DNA from: Bretschneidera sinensis
Lineage: Eukaryota > Streptophyta > Magnoliopsida > Brassicales > Akaniaceae
Reading direction: 5' to 3'
DNA length: 64,000 nucleotides
Assembly (NCBI GenBank): GCA_023935145.1
Contig: CM043698.1
Location: 147,243,625 to 147,307,624 of the forward strand
Part shown: piece after piece, positions 22,138 through 33,394 of the stretch
Numbering within the stretch: the stretch's first letter is position 1
Layout of the letters: each line of letters starts with the position of its first letter
The notes under the pieces: model-generated
What the model saw: the letters and a program-made list of their open reading frames with translations, nothing else
Databases searched by the model: none
Told to the model about the DNA's origin: nothing
Translations under genes and position numbers: made by a program

Positions 22138-24450
22138 ATCAATCTCAAATAGGAGAACAGTCCAAAAAGAATAATGGAGAATTTTCTCCAACCTGATCTG
22201 ATATGTTATCTTATCAAGATCATGAGCTTAATGTTATAATGAAATCTGATTTTGAGATTGATAAAATCAAACTTGAGAATAATTTTTTATCTTCAGAAAA
22301 TAAGGCCAAAACTGATTAGTTTATGGCAAACTTTTCTAATGAATCAAGATCCCAGATTCGTGAAGAATGGTACACTCACATGAAAGAAATAAAATGCAAT
22401 GTGTATTTCTTCGACTTCTTTAAGATGTACGCATTCAATAATTAAATATTCAACCCATTTGCCAAGAATCATCCTGATTTAGAAAACCCTAAAGAAATAG
22501 ATGTTATTACTCAACTTAATCAATTATGAACAACATCAAATGAACAAATTATATCATCTATTCATCCTCCTTTACAGAAAATTGCTATTAAATTGCCCCA
22601 TTCTTCATCTGCCATTATAGCATCCCCATTTAAGCAAATTGTTGGCCCTGATGATCGTCTGGTATTAGCCAAAGATATCCAAAATCTTTATTCTCAAAAT
22701 AACTTCACCAATCAAAATCTTCATACTATTTCAAACCAGCTCAACTCCATTGCCACCACCATAGACTCCATCGATGAAAAAGTACGTGTTTCCACTCCAA
22801 AACTTCCCTGGAGGGAACTCCCCCCAATCAGTCAGAAGTCCCATTCACATTTATCTCAACCTATTTTTATACCAATAAATATTGAACAAAAAAATTTAAT
22901 TAGACTTGATGATTCTGATGATATATTGAAATCAATAAATGATAGATTAAGAGGATTATCCCTTGCACCAGAAGGACCCTCGAATAATATCAATGTCATA
23001 GAAAAAGATATTGTCAATGAAATTAAAGAATCAGATGGTATCAATAAAATATATCAAAGAAATTATTATAAGAATGCCCCATTACCAAAAACTAGGAATT
23101 ACTACCCTAGGCCAACTCCTCCTGATTTACAATTTGAAGAAAGATCCTCTGCTACCCAAGCAAGATATGATGATAGCACAATATATGAATGGAATATTGA
23201 TGGAGCTAGTGAGTATATGATCATCAATACCCTTCAAAAAATGACTATGGCAGCCACTGCCTATAGAACACGTAGTAATAGCATAGATAAAAAGATAACT
23301 CTTGCCATAATTGTTGGGTTTATTGGAACACTCAAAGGATGGTGGGATAATTACCTTACTGAACAAAACTGAAATGAAATTACTGAAGCAACAATACAAG
23401 TAAATACCACCCAAACAGTCCAAAACCCACAAACCAGAGAAACAATATCTAGAATAGTACCTGTAAACGAAGAAAACACATTTGAAACTCTGATATATGC
23501 TATCACTAAACACTTCATTAGAGACCCTGATAAGTTTGCTGCAAGATTCTCTGAAATACTTATAAATCTAACATGCCCTACTTTGCAAGACTTTAGATGG
23601 TATAAAGATGTCTTTCTTGCTAAGGTATTTACAAGACAAGATAGTAATAACGCTTATTGGAAAGAAAAGTTCATATCTGGACTTCCAAAATTATTTGTTG
23701 AAAAGGTCAAACAAAGGATCAGAGATCTAAATGGCAGATCTGTTCCTTATGACTATCTCTTTTATGGAGAGATCATCAGCTACATAAACTATGATGGTCT
23801 ATCAATATGTAATGACCTTAAGCTTAAATCAAAAACGAAGTCAGAGCTAAAAAAAGCAGAAAAGAATTAGGATCATTTTGTAGTTAATATGGCTATGAAA
23901 CCCTTAGGGCCCCATCAACTGAAAATAAAAGAAAACAAAAAATTTTCAAAAAAACAAAAATACAAAAAACATTCAAGATCTCCCCCTCCTCATAAAACCC
24001 AAAAACCTAATTTTAGAAAAGCTAGAAAATCCAAAGCTCCTTCAAAAGCCTGTTTCAAGTGTGGAAGACTTAGACAATGGGAAAATAATTGTAAAGTCAA
24101 ACAGAATGATTAATGAATTAGATGTTGAAGAATCTCTGAAGCAATAGTTAACTAAAGTAATGATTAATGACTCTCAAACAGAAGAATAATATTCTTCCTT
24201 TGATAATGAAGAGCTCATTTACACAATACAAGAGAGTACTGATTCAGAAGAATCCATTGATTCACAATGTGATTGTGAAGATGGACTTTGCTTCTGTAAA
24301 TCTATCAATATGATCACCTCTCAAAAAGAATTTCTTTTAGATATAATAAATAAAATTGATGATCCTATGATCAAAAAGGATTACTTAATGAAACTAAGAG
24401 ATATTATTTAAGAAGAAAATAAGATTTTAACTCCACTTGAGCCCTATAAA
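22138..24450 (+). pseudogene. V2 coat-protein-like region
   Basis: Follows the right TSD ATCAA. Longest open piece is 22593-23372 (260 codons). The knuckle near 24050-24095 reads CFKCGRLRQWENNC, so the His position is Gln. An acidic tail follows. Stops include TGA at 22527 and TGA near 23371. The region ends in a deletion that joins it directly to the last codons of RNase H and ORF2, dropping about 2.3 kb that V1 and V3 keep. Confidence 0.78.
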
Positions 24451-24462
24451 CACAAGAAAAGC

Positions 24463-25671
24463 ATGAATTCATCCAATCAAAAAGGAAAGCAGAAGGTGCC
24501 TCCACCTTCACCAAAAAGCCAAAGCCTCAATAACTATGCCACAAAAATCCAAATCCCAAGTCATTAGCCTATCCCAATACAACCAAAAACCCCTCAGCAA
24601 TCAAATAGATTTACATCACTGGGAAAACTCCCAAATCTATCTGAATTCCCAAATTTAACCTCCCATTCATATGCACAAACACTTTCTCAAACAATTTCCT
24701 CCTCTCAAACCTTTATCCCAAAGACCAGTCAATACATTCAAAAACCATACCAAGAATATATCTGATACATCAGCCTAGACAGACCCACAAATGATCTCAA
24801 TTTTATTACTAAGTATCTTTATACTAACAAAATTTTCCCTGCAAGTTTTCATTATATTCCAAAAGATCCAAAAATGACCCAAAAATTCTATGAACTTATA
24901 ATGGCTGATACCAAATCAATGGAAATCACCCATACCAGAGACCCAACAGATCCCAATATTATTACTTATTCAAAATGCAAAATCCTCCGTATCATATCCC
25001 TAGACAAAATCGATGATCATTATAAACCCAAAACCTTTTCCATTCCATTCGTGCCCCCCACTTATAATTATTATGATTATCAAAAAGCATGGTATAATAT
25101 ATTCTTCATCTGACCCAAATCTCATTCCTGGTTTATTTTCTTTGACAAAATTTTTTTTATCAATCTTCCAATATGGATGTTTGAGTGGTAGTTTTCTTTT
25201 GGGAGTGACTCATCTATTCTACCTCTCCCTATTAAAGAATCATTAACCTATTTCAAACACAATACCAATACTGAAAAAACTTATTCTCATGAGAAACTTT
25301 TTTATCTCATTTTTTCCATTCCTTGGATTATCTCTTGGGATTATGTTATAACTGAAACTTCTTGGAATTATCTAGCCATAAATCGAGTTTTCAAAGTCAA
25401 ATGGTGGGCAAAATATGATTGCTCATTTGCTAGCATTGATGTTATCAAAAATTGGTTTTTTGATAATCCCCAATACTCCAAATATCTTGAAGCACCATCC
25501 CCTTCATCAGAACCCAGCAAATTGACCAAACAAGAAAAGAAAAAGAAATTATTAGAGGAACTATCTCTGCTATCAGACAGTGATGATGAAAGTACTCAAA
25601 CTCCAGATGATCAACCCAAGTCACCCTATCAGGATGCACAAGACCCTTATGATGCATTTGATCTATCATAA
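24463..25671 (+). pseudogene. V2 ORF2, unknown function
   Basis: ATG at 24463 in the same ATGA context as V1. Same plan: Pro/Gln-rich start, aromatic middle (INLPIWMFEW), Lys run and acidic end (SLLSDSDDES). Stops include TAG near 24568 and TGA at 25111-25113. The segment near 25380-25440 is intact where V1 has a stop. Function not recognised. Confidence 0.72.
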
Positions 25672-26259
25672 GGTTTCACCAGGCAAAAGAAGACCGAAAA
25701 ATCCAAAAAACCAAAAAGCAATTTCCAAACATGTCAAAAAGCAAAAGCAAGAAAAAGCCAAAAGGAAAAAGCAAAATCGACAAAAAGCAGAAGATGCTCG
25801 TAAAAAAAGCAGATTCCCGACACATCAAAAAACAAAAAAGCAAAATTGGCAAAGAAAAAGCAGAAGATACTCGTCAAAAAGCAGAAGAAAAGATTCCAGA
25901 CACGTCAAAAGCAAAAGTAGAAGAAGCCAAAAGCCAAAAAAATATCAAAAGCAAATCATTGACGGATTCAATTCTCTCTGAAGTCTGTATACTCGGATTT
26001 GAAGATGGTTGAAGTCCGCAAACAAGAGTCTATAAATGTTTGTATTTTCAATGTAATGGGCAGAGTATGTTTTGAGAGCGTTTTACTTTGTTTTTGAGAG
26101 CGTTTTACTTTGTTTTTGAGAGCAACAACTTCTCTCTTGGCACTGTAAGCCTCTTGCTCTGTTCAAATTTATATTTGTATTTCGAACTGATATTTATCAA
26201 CATATATTAAATCTGTTTCAAAATATTACTTGGGTGTTTTCATGTATTGTTTTTTATGA
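25672..26259 (+). promoter_or_regulatory. V2 intergenic region, promoter and leader
   Basis: Purine-rich DNA with one exact ACACGTCA (25900-25907) and near copies, TATAAAT at 26031-26037, then a leader in which a 22-bp unit (GAGAGCGTTTTACTTTGTTTTT) is duplicated at 26074-26117. The viral sequence ends at 26259. It points towards Ole e 1-like gene A, whose ATG is about 510 bp beyond the viral TATA box. Confidence 0.7.
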
Positions 26260-26546
26260 ATTCAATCTAAACCCGTCTTGTTGTCTTCTCTACAATACTT
26301 TTTACTTTTATTTTCTTGCTAGCTATTTTTGGTAAAAACAGCTAGTTGTTCCATTCAAATTAATAGTAATAATTAAAAGAAAGAGTGAGGAGCGAGTCTC
26401 TCTCAATCTACAAATCTTAAATTAGAAAAATTTAATAACTACCACATATTTAAAACTACTAACTTCATATTTTCCTCTTTCTCCCTCTATAAATAACTTT
26501 TCTAGTGCATGCAACATTCTTCAACCCAAAGAGAATATTAATAAAG
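26260..26546 (+). promoter_or_regulatory. Promoter and 5' UTR of Ole e 1-like gene A
   Basis: Begins exactly where viral DNA ends. TATAAATA at 26488-26495 would put the start of transcription near 26520 and leave a short 5' UTR before ATG 26547. The same stretch occurs before gene B (60509-60795) and as a relic at 48231-48517, with about 10 and 11 differences over 296 bases by eye. Confidence 0.8.
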
Positions 26547-27302
26547 ATGGCAAAGTTTTTGTCGGCAGCCGCCCTCATTGCTGTTATTCTGGCTTTCTCA
26601 TCCTCCGTTATGATCGCCTATAATGGGGATGAAACCGATTTCGTGTTTCTTACGGGAAAGGTTTACTGCGATCCATGCCGTGTCAAGTTTGAGACCAAAT
26701 TAAGCAAATACATTGATGGTAATTTACTTATAAATTGAAAACGAAAAAACTTGATTTTGAGAATAACTTTCAAAAACTTGTTTTTAAAAACGTAATCCAT
26801 AATTATTTTCATCGTCAAAGGACTGTTTTTAGTTTTCGATTCAAGAATATGTGACGATAATGGTGAATTTTACTGATTATGAGTTGAGTCCAACAGTTAT
26901 ATCTTCTCCTCTGGTAAAGGATCGATAATTATCTCATGACTTCAATTCTAATCACCCCTGTTACACATAGAAAAAATTGTGTGATATCTAATATTAATTG
27001 CAGGTGCTAAGCTTCGGTTGGAGTGCAAGGACCGTGTAAGTAACAAGCTGACATACTCTGAGGAGACTGTAAGCAAAGCGGATGGAAATTACTTAATACC
27101 AATTGTAGGCGACCATAAAGCTGACGCATGCGACATAACTGTGACTCACAACCCTGACCCGGAGTGCAGTGAGAGAATTGATGGGGGGAAGCTACTATTG
27201 TCAAGCAATGGGGGTGTTGCTGATCCGATTCCCGATGCCTCTATTGGGTTCATGACTAAGAAGGTATCACCAGAATGTCCTCAAGTTCTCAAGGAAATGT
27301 GA
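26547..27302 (+). CDS. Pollen Ole e 1-like secreted protein, gene A
   Basis: Two exons, 26547-26718 and 27004-27302, with a 285-bp GT-AG intron (26719-27003) splitting a Gly codon; together 156 residues. Residues 1-24 are a signal peptide (AALIAVILAF core). The family signature GKVYCDPCR lies at 37-45, and the six cysteines expected of the fold are at 41, 44, 65, 100, 112 and 149. The start MAKFLS is preferred over an upstream in-frame ATG at 26505 because the latter lies too close to the expected transcription start and would bury the signal peptide. Ole e 1-like proteins are extracellular and often pollen-expressed; the exact role is unknown. It differs from gene B at three residues (22 Met/Thr, 99 Ala/Val, 150 Pro/Ser). 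Both genes keep splice sites and frame, so both look functional. Confidence 0.92.
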
Positions 27303-27316
27303 TATACTGGCAGTAC

Positions 27317-27357
27317 AAATTAAATTAAATTAAACTAAGTTTAATTTAATTTAATTT
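27317..27357 (+). other. Perfect inverted repeat in the 3' UTR of gene A
   Basis: Arms 27317-27336 and 27338-27357 are perfect 20-base complements around one base, made almost only of A and T (AAATTAAATT... ), 14 bases after the stop codon. Gene B has a 15-base-arm version at 61571-61601. Confidence 0.9.
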
Positions 27358-29224
27358 AACTTCTTGTCCTAAATTATAGTATAGAAAAATAATTAAGACT
27401 TGACTGACTTAACTATGGACGGTTAATTTTGTCAGAAATTACTACAGTAAAAATGACATGTATGAAGAAGTTTTCTATGGACATTTCTTTTGTATTAGAA
27501 CATACATGTATGCACTTCAATGAAATGAGATCACATTCTGGTTGATATTAATTTCTCATTTTTTTTCTCTTTTGTCATGAAACATATTATATATGTATGA
27601 CTTTTGCAGTTTTGCTTCTTTTTCTTTATTTTAAAAATAATAAAAAAAGAAGAAGAAACGGATTTCTTTCATAGGATTTATCTAACAAAGCATCTTTAAG
27701 TTCATCCAACTGTATACCCATGATTAATATTAATCCAATTAAGTTAATTTTTGCTTGTTTGATAGAAGTGATCCTTCCTCTCTAAAGACTATCGTTCACA
27801 TAAAGCAGGAACCACCAAGGTTATATCCAAAAATCAATATATCCACAGTAGATGATTGAGCACTTAATCATTCTCTGTCTCATCCATAAAAAAAATCCAG
27901 GTTGATTGTCTCGGTATCATGAACAATTCTTGCCTGATCATCAACCTCTGGAGATGATTTCTTCACAAGATCAAATCATATCATTCGTAGACTCACTCTT
28001 CAATTTCCTCCCAACAATTCCCTATAGTTCCTATCTAACTCCGCTGCTCAATTATACCCATTTCACAAAATGAATGACAGAACAAGAAAATCTCCATCAT
28101 TGGATTAAAAAAAAAAAATTCATTCACGATGTCTCTCTTCTCATATCATTCAACATTGAAAAATGAAATTGTCTTATATCTTTTAATGACACAGGTCTAA
28201 GTAAGAATTTCTCAACTCTAATTAGATTGTTGTAGTTATTATATATGAGTTTTTATATGGATTATGTGATAATACTGTGAAATTATTTTGTATCAAATTA
28301 ATTATTATACTTTGAATATATCATCCTTTTAATATAAATAAATAAAAAAATTCTTTGGAATATTGAGAAAATATGTATCCATATGAGGCTAGTGGCTTTG
28401 TGGGGGTAAAACCACCAGCCAAAAAGACTTTATAAGCGTTATAGCAACGGAGGCACATCATTCTATTCTCAAACATTGAGGATCATGCTGCCCGTTTTGT
28501 CATTGTCGTTTTCGAGCTAAAGTAATTGCCAATTTCCCAAAAAAAAATACCAACCAGGAGAGAAAATATATATGAAAAACAACTTTTAAATAATCCTAGC
28601 AAATCTATATATGTAATGATTTATTCCTATCTTCACGAAAGAAAGCAAATGGTTTATGATAAATAAGCAAAAAATTTGGACTACCCAACCTAAACAAAGT
28701 AAAATCTTCGTTGTGGGTGATTTACTAATTGAATAACCAAGTATTAATTCATGGTTGTTGGCTTTAGTGTGTCCTTATACAAATAACTTAAAAGTTGAGT
28801 CAGTAGTTTATTAAGAAAGAAAAAAAGAAAATCTGAATTAGTTCATGGATGTGGTTTAGAGAATGCATGTAATTAAATTGTGAACCAATTTCTTTTGATT
28901 TTCAAGAAAATAAAAAGAATTGTGAATGCAGTTCTCTACCTAATAAAGTTATTTTTCGTTACACAATAGATATGATCAAGAATGAACCCTACTCACATGA
29001 GATATCAATGGATAATTAAAAAAGAGAGATGATTCATTAGTTACCTATCGTTTAGGACCTAAAGTTAGTTTTGGAAGATATTTTATTTCTTCGAAAGAAA
29101 AAGCTTGGGAGAAACTATTGAATACGACACGATGTGTATATATATCTTGTTTAGGCTCGCGGAACATATCAACAGTTGCATACACGTATCATTAAAATGA
29201 TACACAACATTTATGATAAGATAG
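27358..29224. other. Intergenic region downstream of gene A (duplicated unit)
   Basis: No coding sequence seen. The whole stretch recurs after gene B (61602-63454); from about 28195 it also recurs at 38587-39606 and, more diverged, at 44561-46404. It ends at GATAG (29220-29224), the target site of the small LTR element. An antisense or 3' processing role cannot be judged from sequence. Confidence 0.8.
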
Positions 29225-30324
29225 TGTTAGGATTTTGACTCAATTCCCTACGAGAAAGACTTCTAATTGTTTTGGAAAAAATTATTTCATATTTTATAGT
29301 TGTTTGTTCTAATATAAGTGGCAATAATTTCTATTGGATATTTCTTGTCCTAGAACTAGTTGAAGTTGTTTTCTTTGTTGTTATTTTCCTATTAGTATTA
29401 GGAAAATCTCATCTATATAAAGGGGTCCCAAAGAAGGTTTGAGACACACTCATAATTATCATATACATTGTAAACTAGAGGGGTTTACTACTAGAGCTAG
29501 GATGAGAGCTTTGGGTGTATTGGGGTTTTAAGGTGTCAAGTAGAGAGGGCAGAGCTAGGTTGAGAACTTTTGTTGTATTGTAACTTTAATTGGGGTGAGA
29601 GTTTGACAACTTTGTTCTTCCTAAAGTTGTATTTGAAGATTAATAAAGCAGTTAATTTGTTGGTGGATGTAGGTAAAGAGGTTACCGAACCACATTAATT
29701 ATGGGTGTTCTTGCTCTTTATTTTATTTGCCTTGAAAATGAGTACGTGGATTTTAGAGGAAAAATCCCAACAAGTGGTATTAGAGATGTGGTTCCGTTGG
29801 CAAAAAAAAAGGCGTGACTAATATTGAGCTATTTGATGAATTGAAGATGGAATAAGGTATGATGAACATTAGCTTTTTCAATTCCATTATCACTAATTTG
29901 TTGAATAGTGTGTTAACAGAGATGAAGTACTTGCCATCGGAAGAAGATGACATAGTCACGATGTTAATGGTTGGCAAGGAAGTTTGGATGGATAGGAAGG
30001 CTCCTGCGGTACCTCTAAAGAGAGATAAGTTAAAAAGGCCAAGTGTGTTCGAGGTTGAAGAATTGTTCATGATTATATCAAAAGAAGAGCCAGATAAAGT
30101 GAGCAAGTGGAGCATTTCAAGAAAGGTGAAGGAAATATCAAGATTGAAGTCTCTAGATTTTTCAAATAAGGAGTGCATCTACAACAAGGAAAAGGAACAC
30201 ACACAATTGCAAAGCAAGGCCACGATGAAGGACTTGGAGGAGTTGAGTAGAATGAAGTAGAGTGATAATGGAAAGGCTAATGAGGATGATGAGATGCAAG
30301 TTCTTGATGCTTCAAAGGTAGTGA
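29225..30324 (+). mobile_element. Small non-autonomous LTR element, copy A, truncated by virus V4
   Basis: LTR 29225-29772 starts TGTTAGGATTTTGACTC and ends ATCCCAACA. Primer site TGGTATTAGAGA (29775-29786) resembles the initiator tRNA-Met complement. The internal part is open from 29859 to the viral junction at about 30325, where TGATC is shared by both sides. The rest, including the second LTR, is missing here; the full element is at 39607-41442. Confidence 0.88.
29859..30324 (+). pseudogene. Internal ORF of the small LTR element, copy A
   Basis: Starts MMNISFFNSIITNLLN and runs 133 codons to TAG 30258-30260. Lys/Glu-rich with a segment RPSVFEVEELFMIISKEEPD; no zinc knuckle, protease or RT motif. 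It sits where gag would be but does not look like a copia gag, so it may be a highly diverged gag or a captured host fragment. Not recognised. Confidence 0.55.
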
Positions 30325-30582
30325 TCTTAACATATCAGATTAGGTTGGAGAAAATTCTCCATTATTCTTTTTGGACTGTTCTCCTATTTGAGATTGATCT
30401 ATAGCGGATTTGAAGGAGTTGGTCTCATAGAATCCTCTAGGTATAACAAGGTCAAAATTGACTCCTAGTAAACTTTGTTTGGAGTTTCTAGATGACAAAT
30501 CATAACTATATTGAGGTGGAATAATTTGAGGGTCATCATAGAGTAGAGTTCTAAATCTTCTAGAACTAGAAGTTCTAGAGAG

Positions 30583-31488
30583 CTATGGGGATTCATTAGG
30601 TGTAAACCTAATGACCACACTACCATCTCTATGTTCATCAATTTGAGATATATTGGAATTTGTTATAGCCTTAAGAGGGCATAAGGCTTTAAGCTTCCAA
30701 TGATCAGGAATAGTGATTTGATCCCATGTCAAGAGTGTAGGTGTAATAGTATTAGCATGAAATGTATTTGCTTCAAGAAGCAAGGTTTCTCCTGGTTTAG
30801 TTTGGATAAGGGCTTTGGGATTTATTTTTGTAGTCATAACCTTATAATAGACTTTATATATCAAACTCAGGTTCCTAGTGCCTGATTTGTTATCTAATCC
30901 TTTTAACTGAATATCTAATGTTAAGGTATCAACCAAATTAGGATCATAAAGATCTACTGAAAAGTTGGGATAACAATTGAAATAGACAGGTCCATTATGA
31001 AAATTTGCTTCTACAAGTGATAATAATGAAATTGTAAAATGAAGGTGCCTAGCATCCCTTAAAATCATTAATACAGGCGTATCAACACCTAAACGATGTA
31101 AAGGTTTGATAGCTATTTGTACTAATCCTAGATGCAAATATCTAAAACCTTCTTGCTTATGTTTTTGTATTGAAGGTAATGAAAATAATTTAACACTTTC
31201 ATTTTCTCTATTGATAGAATAGGTTTGTTTCGTAGTTTTAATTGAATAATCAGATTTAAAATCAAAAGTTCCTATTTGATATATTCTATTTATATTTTGT
31301 TTGGGTATATGCCAATTGAGCAGATCTTGCTCGATCTTGGCAATATTGATTTCTTGATTGTTTATAGCACTATTGGGGTCTTGGGGAGTATGATCTAATT
31401 GATCATCATATCTTGGAGGAGATGATGTATTTGATCCGGACACGGATGAATCATCACCTTGCCCGTGTCTCCTAATTAATCTATTCAT
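30583..31488 (-). pseudogene. V4 movement protein (30K family), intact frame of 301 codons
   Basis: The only copy with the true start: ATG 31488-31486, 213 bases after the primer site. The N-terminal ~50 residues are polar; the core carries the 30K-type block DLYDPNLVDTLTLDIQLKG. It ends FTPNESP and TAG (30583-30585). V3 has CAG there, so in the virus this was probably the first domain of a larger polyprotein, and 30325-30582 is the start of the coat-like region, broken off at the junction. Homologous: 11315-12156 and 48552-49019. Confidence 0.83.
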
Positions 31489-32225
31489 GAAATGTATATG
31501 TTAATAAAGCTTTAAAACAAGCTGTTCTACAAGGAATGTTTCCTACTGGGACCACCTACTGGGAACATCCTGGAATGGACTTACCAACAGTATAACAAGG
31601 GCTTACCAACGGCTTTACCAAAAAGCAGACACAGCAGAAAAGTTGGAAAAAAGGGATATAAGCATATAAAGAAGATGAACATAGTATCTAGAGAAACGCA
31701 AACATGGCTCTGATACCAAATGTAAACAGGATCATATAAAACAATACATGAAAACACCCAAGTAATTTTTGAAACAGATTTAATATATGTTAATAAATAT
31801 CAGTTCGAAATAAAAATATAAATTTGAACAAAATAAGAGGCTTACAGTGCCAAGAGGGAAGTGGTTGCTCTCAGAAACAAAGTAAAACGCTCTCAAAACA
31901 TATTGTACCCATTATATTGAAAATACAAACATTTATAGACTCTTGATTGCGGACTTCAACCATCTTCAAATCCGAGTATATGGACTTTAGAGAGAATTGA
32001 ATTCGTGAATAATTTGCTTTTGATCTTCTTTTTGGCTTTTGGCTTCTTCTACTTTTGCTTTTGACGTGTCTGAAATCTGTTTTTTTTGCATTTTGACGAG
32101 CATCTTCTGCTTTTTTGTTGATTTTGCTTTTTCCTTTTGGCTTTTTCCTACTTTTACTTTTTGATGTGTTTGGAATCTGCTTTTGATTTTTTAGATTTGT
32201 CGGTCTTCTTTTGCCTGGTGAAGCC
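31489..32225 (-). promoter_or_regulatory. V4 leader and viral promoter
   Basis: Sense order: purine-rich region with TGACGTGT-type element (plus-strand TGACGTGT at 32062-32069 and a TGATGTGT variant near 32163), TATAAAT (31931-31937, minus), leader, primer site, then the ORF1 ATG at 31488. This is the only complete leader in the window. An overlapping Lys/Arg-rich open frame (31871-32290) also crosses it. Confidence 0.72.
31701..31718 (-). other. V4 primer binding site (tRNA-iMet)
   Basis: TGGTATCAGAGCCATGTT on the minus strand, complementary to the 3' end of initiator tRNA-Met, the primer used by Caulimoviridae. It marks where minus-strand DNA synthesis would begin and sets the genome origin. 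Confidence 0.93.
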
Positions 32226-33394
32226 TTATGATAGATTAAATGTATCATAAGGGTCTTGTGCATCCTGATAGGGTGACTTGGATTGATCATCTAGAGTCTG
32301 AGTACTTTCATCATCACTGTCTGATAGCAGAGACAGTTCCTCTAATAATTTCTTTTTCTTTTCTTGTTTGGTCGATTTGCTGGGTTCTGATGAAGGGGAT
32401 GGTGCTTCAAGATATTTGGAGTATTGGGGATTATAAAAAAAAAACCAATTTTTGATAACATCAATGCTAGCAAATGAACAATCATATTTTACCCACCATT
32501 TGACTTTGAAAACTCGATTTATGGCTAGATAATCCCAAGAAGTTTCAGTTATAACATAATCCCAAGAGATAATCCAAGGAATGGAAAAAATGATATAAAA
32601 AAGCATCTCATGAGAATAAGTTTTTTCAGTATTGATGTTGTGCTTGAAATAGGTTAATGATTCTTTAATAGGGGGAGGAAGAATAGATGAGTCACTCCCA
32701 AAAGAAAACCACCACTCAAACATCCATATTGGAAGATTGATAAAAAAAACTTTTTGTCAAAGAAAATAAACCAGGTACGAATGGGAGGTACGAATGGGAG
32801 GCACGAATGGGACGGAAAAGGTTTTGGGTTTATAATGATCATCGATTTTCTCTGGGGATATGATATGGAGGATTTTGCATTTTGAATAAGTAATAATATT
32901 GGGATATGTTGGGTCTCTGGTATGGGTGATTTCCATTGATTTGGTATCAACCATTATAAGTTCATAGAATTTTTGGATCTTCTGGAATATAATGAAAAGC
33001 TGCGTGGAAAATTTTGTTAGTATAAAGATACTTAGGAATAAAATTGAGATCATTTGTGGGTCTGTCTAGGCTGGTGCATCGGATATATTCTTGTTATGGT
33101 TTTTGAATGTATTGACTGGTCTTTGGGATATAGGTTTGAAAGGAGGAAGGTGTTTAGGAAAGTGTTTGAGAAAGTGTTTGGGCATATGACATGGAGGTTA
33201 AATTTAGGAATTCGGATAGATTTGGGATTTTTCCCAGTGATGTAAATTTATTTGATTACTGAGGGGTTTTTGGTTGTATTGGGATAGGATGATGACCTGG
33301 GATTTGGATTTTTGTGGCATAGTCATTGAGGCTTTTGGGGTTTTGGTGAAGGTGGAGGCACATTTTGCTTTCCTTTTTGATTGGATGAACTCAT
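32226..33394 (-). pseudogene. V4 ORF2, unknown function
   Basis: ATG 33394-33392 in the ATGA overlap with the RNase H stop. The C-terminal half (32226-32723) is open: aromatic core MFEWWFSFGSDSSILPPPIK, then Lys run, acidic patch SLLSDSDDES and end AQDPYDTFNLS. Stops and a duplicated piece near 32770-32810 (the motif TACGAATGGGAGG repeated) disturb the front half. Confidence 0.75.

Larger units (their letters stand above)
11315..26259 (+). mobile_element. Endogenous pararetrovirus copy V2, split by Gypsy-A
   Basis: Consists of 11315-12345 and 22138-26259; the interruption is Gypsy-A. Order: movement protein (start missing), coat-like region, a deletion at about 24451 that removes protease, RT and RNase H, then ORF2, intergenic region and leader. 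It ends at 26259, roughly 20 bases short of where the primer site would lie, directly against the promoter of Ole e 1-like gene A. Confidence 0.88.

Noticed and set aside
26505..26546. Upstream in-frame ATG extending Ole e 1-like gene A by 14 residues (also 60754)
   Set aside because: It lies about 17 bp after the TATA box, upstream of the likely transcription start, and would displace the signal peptide.
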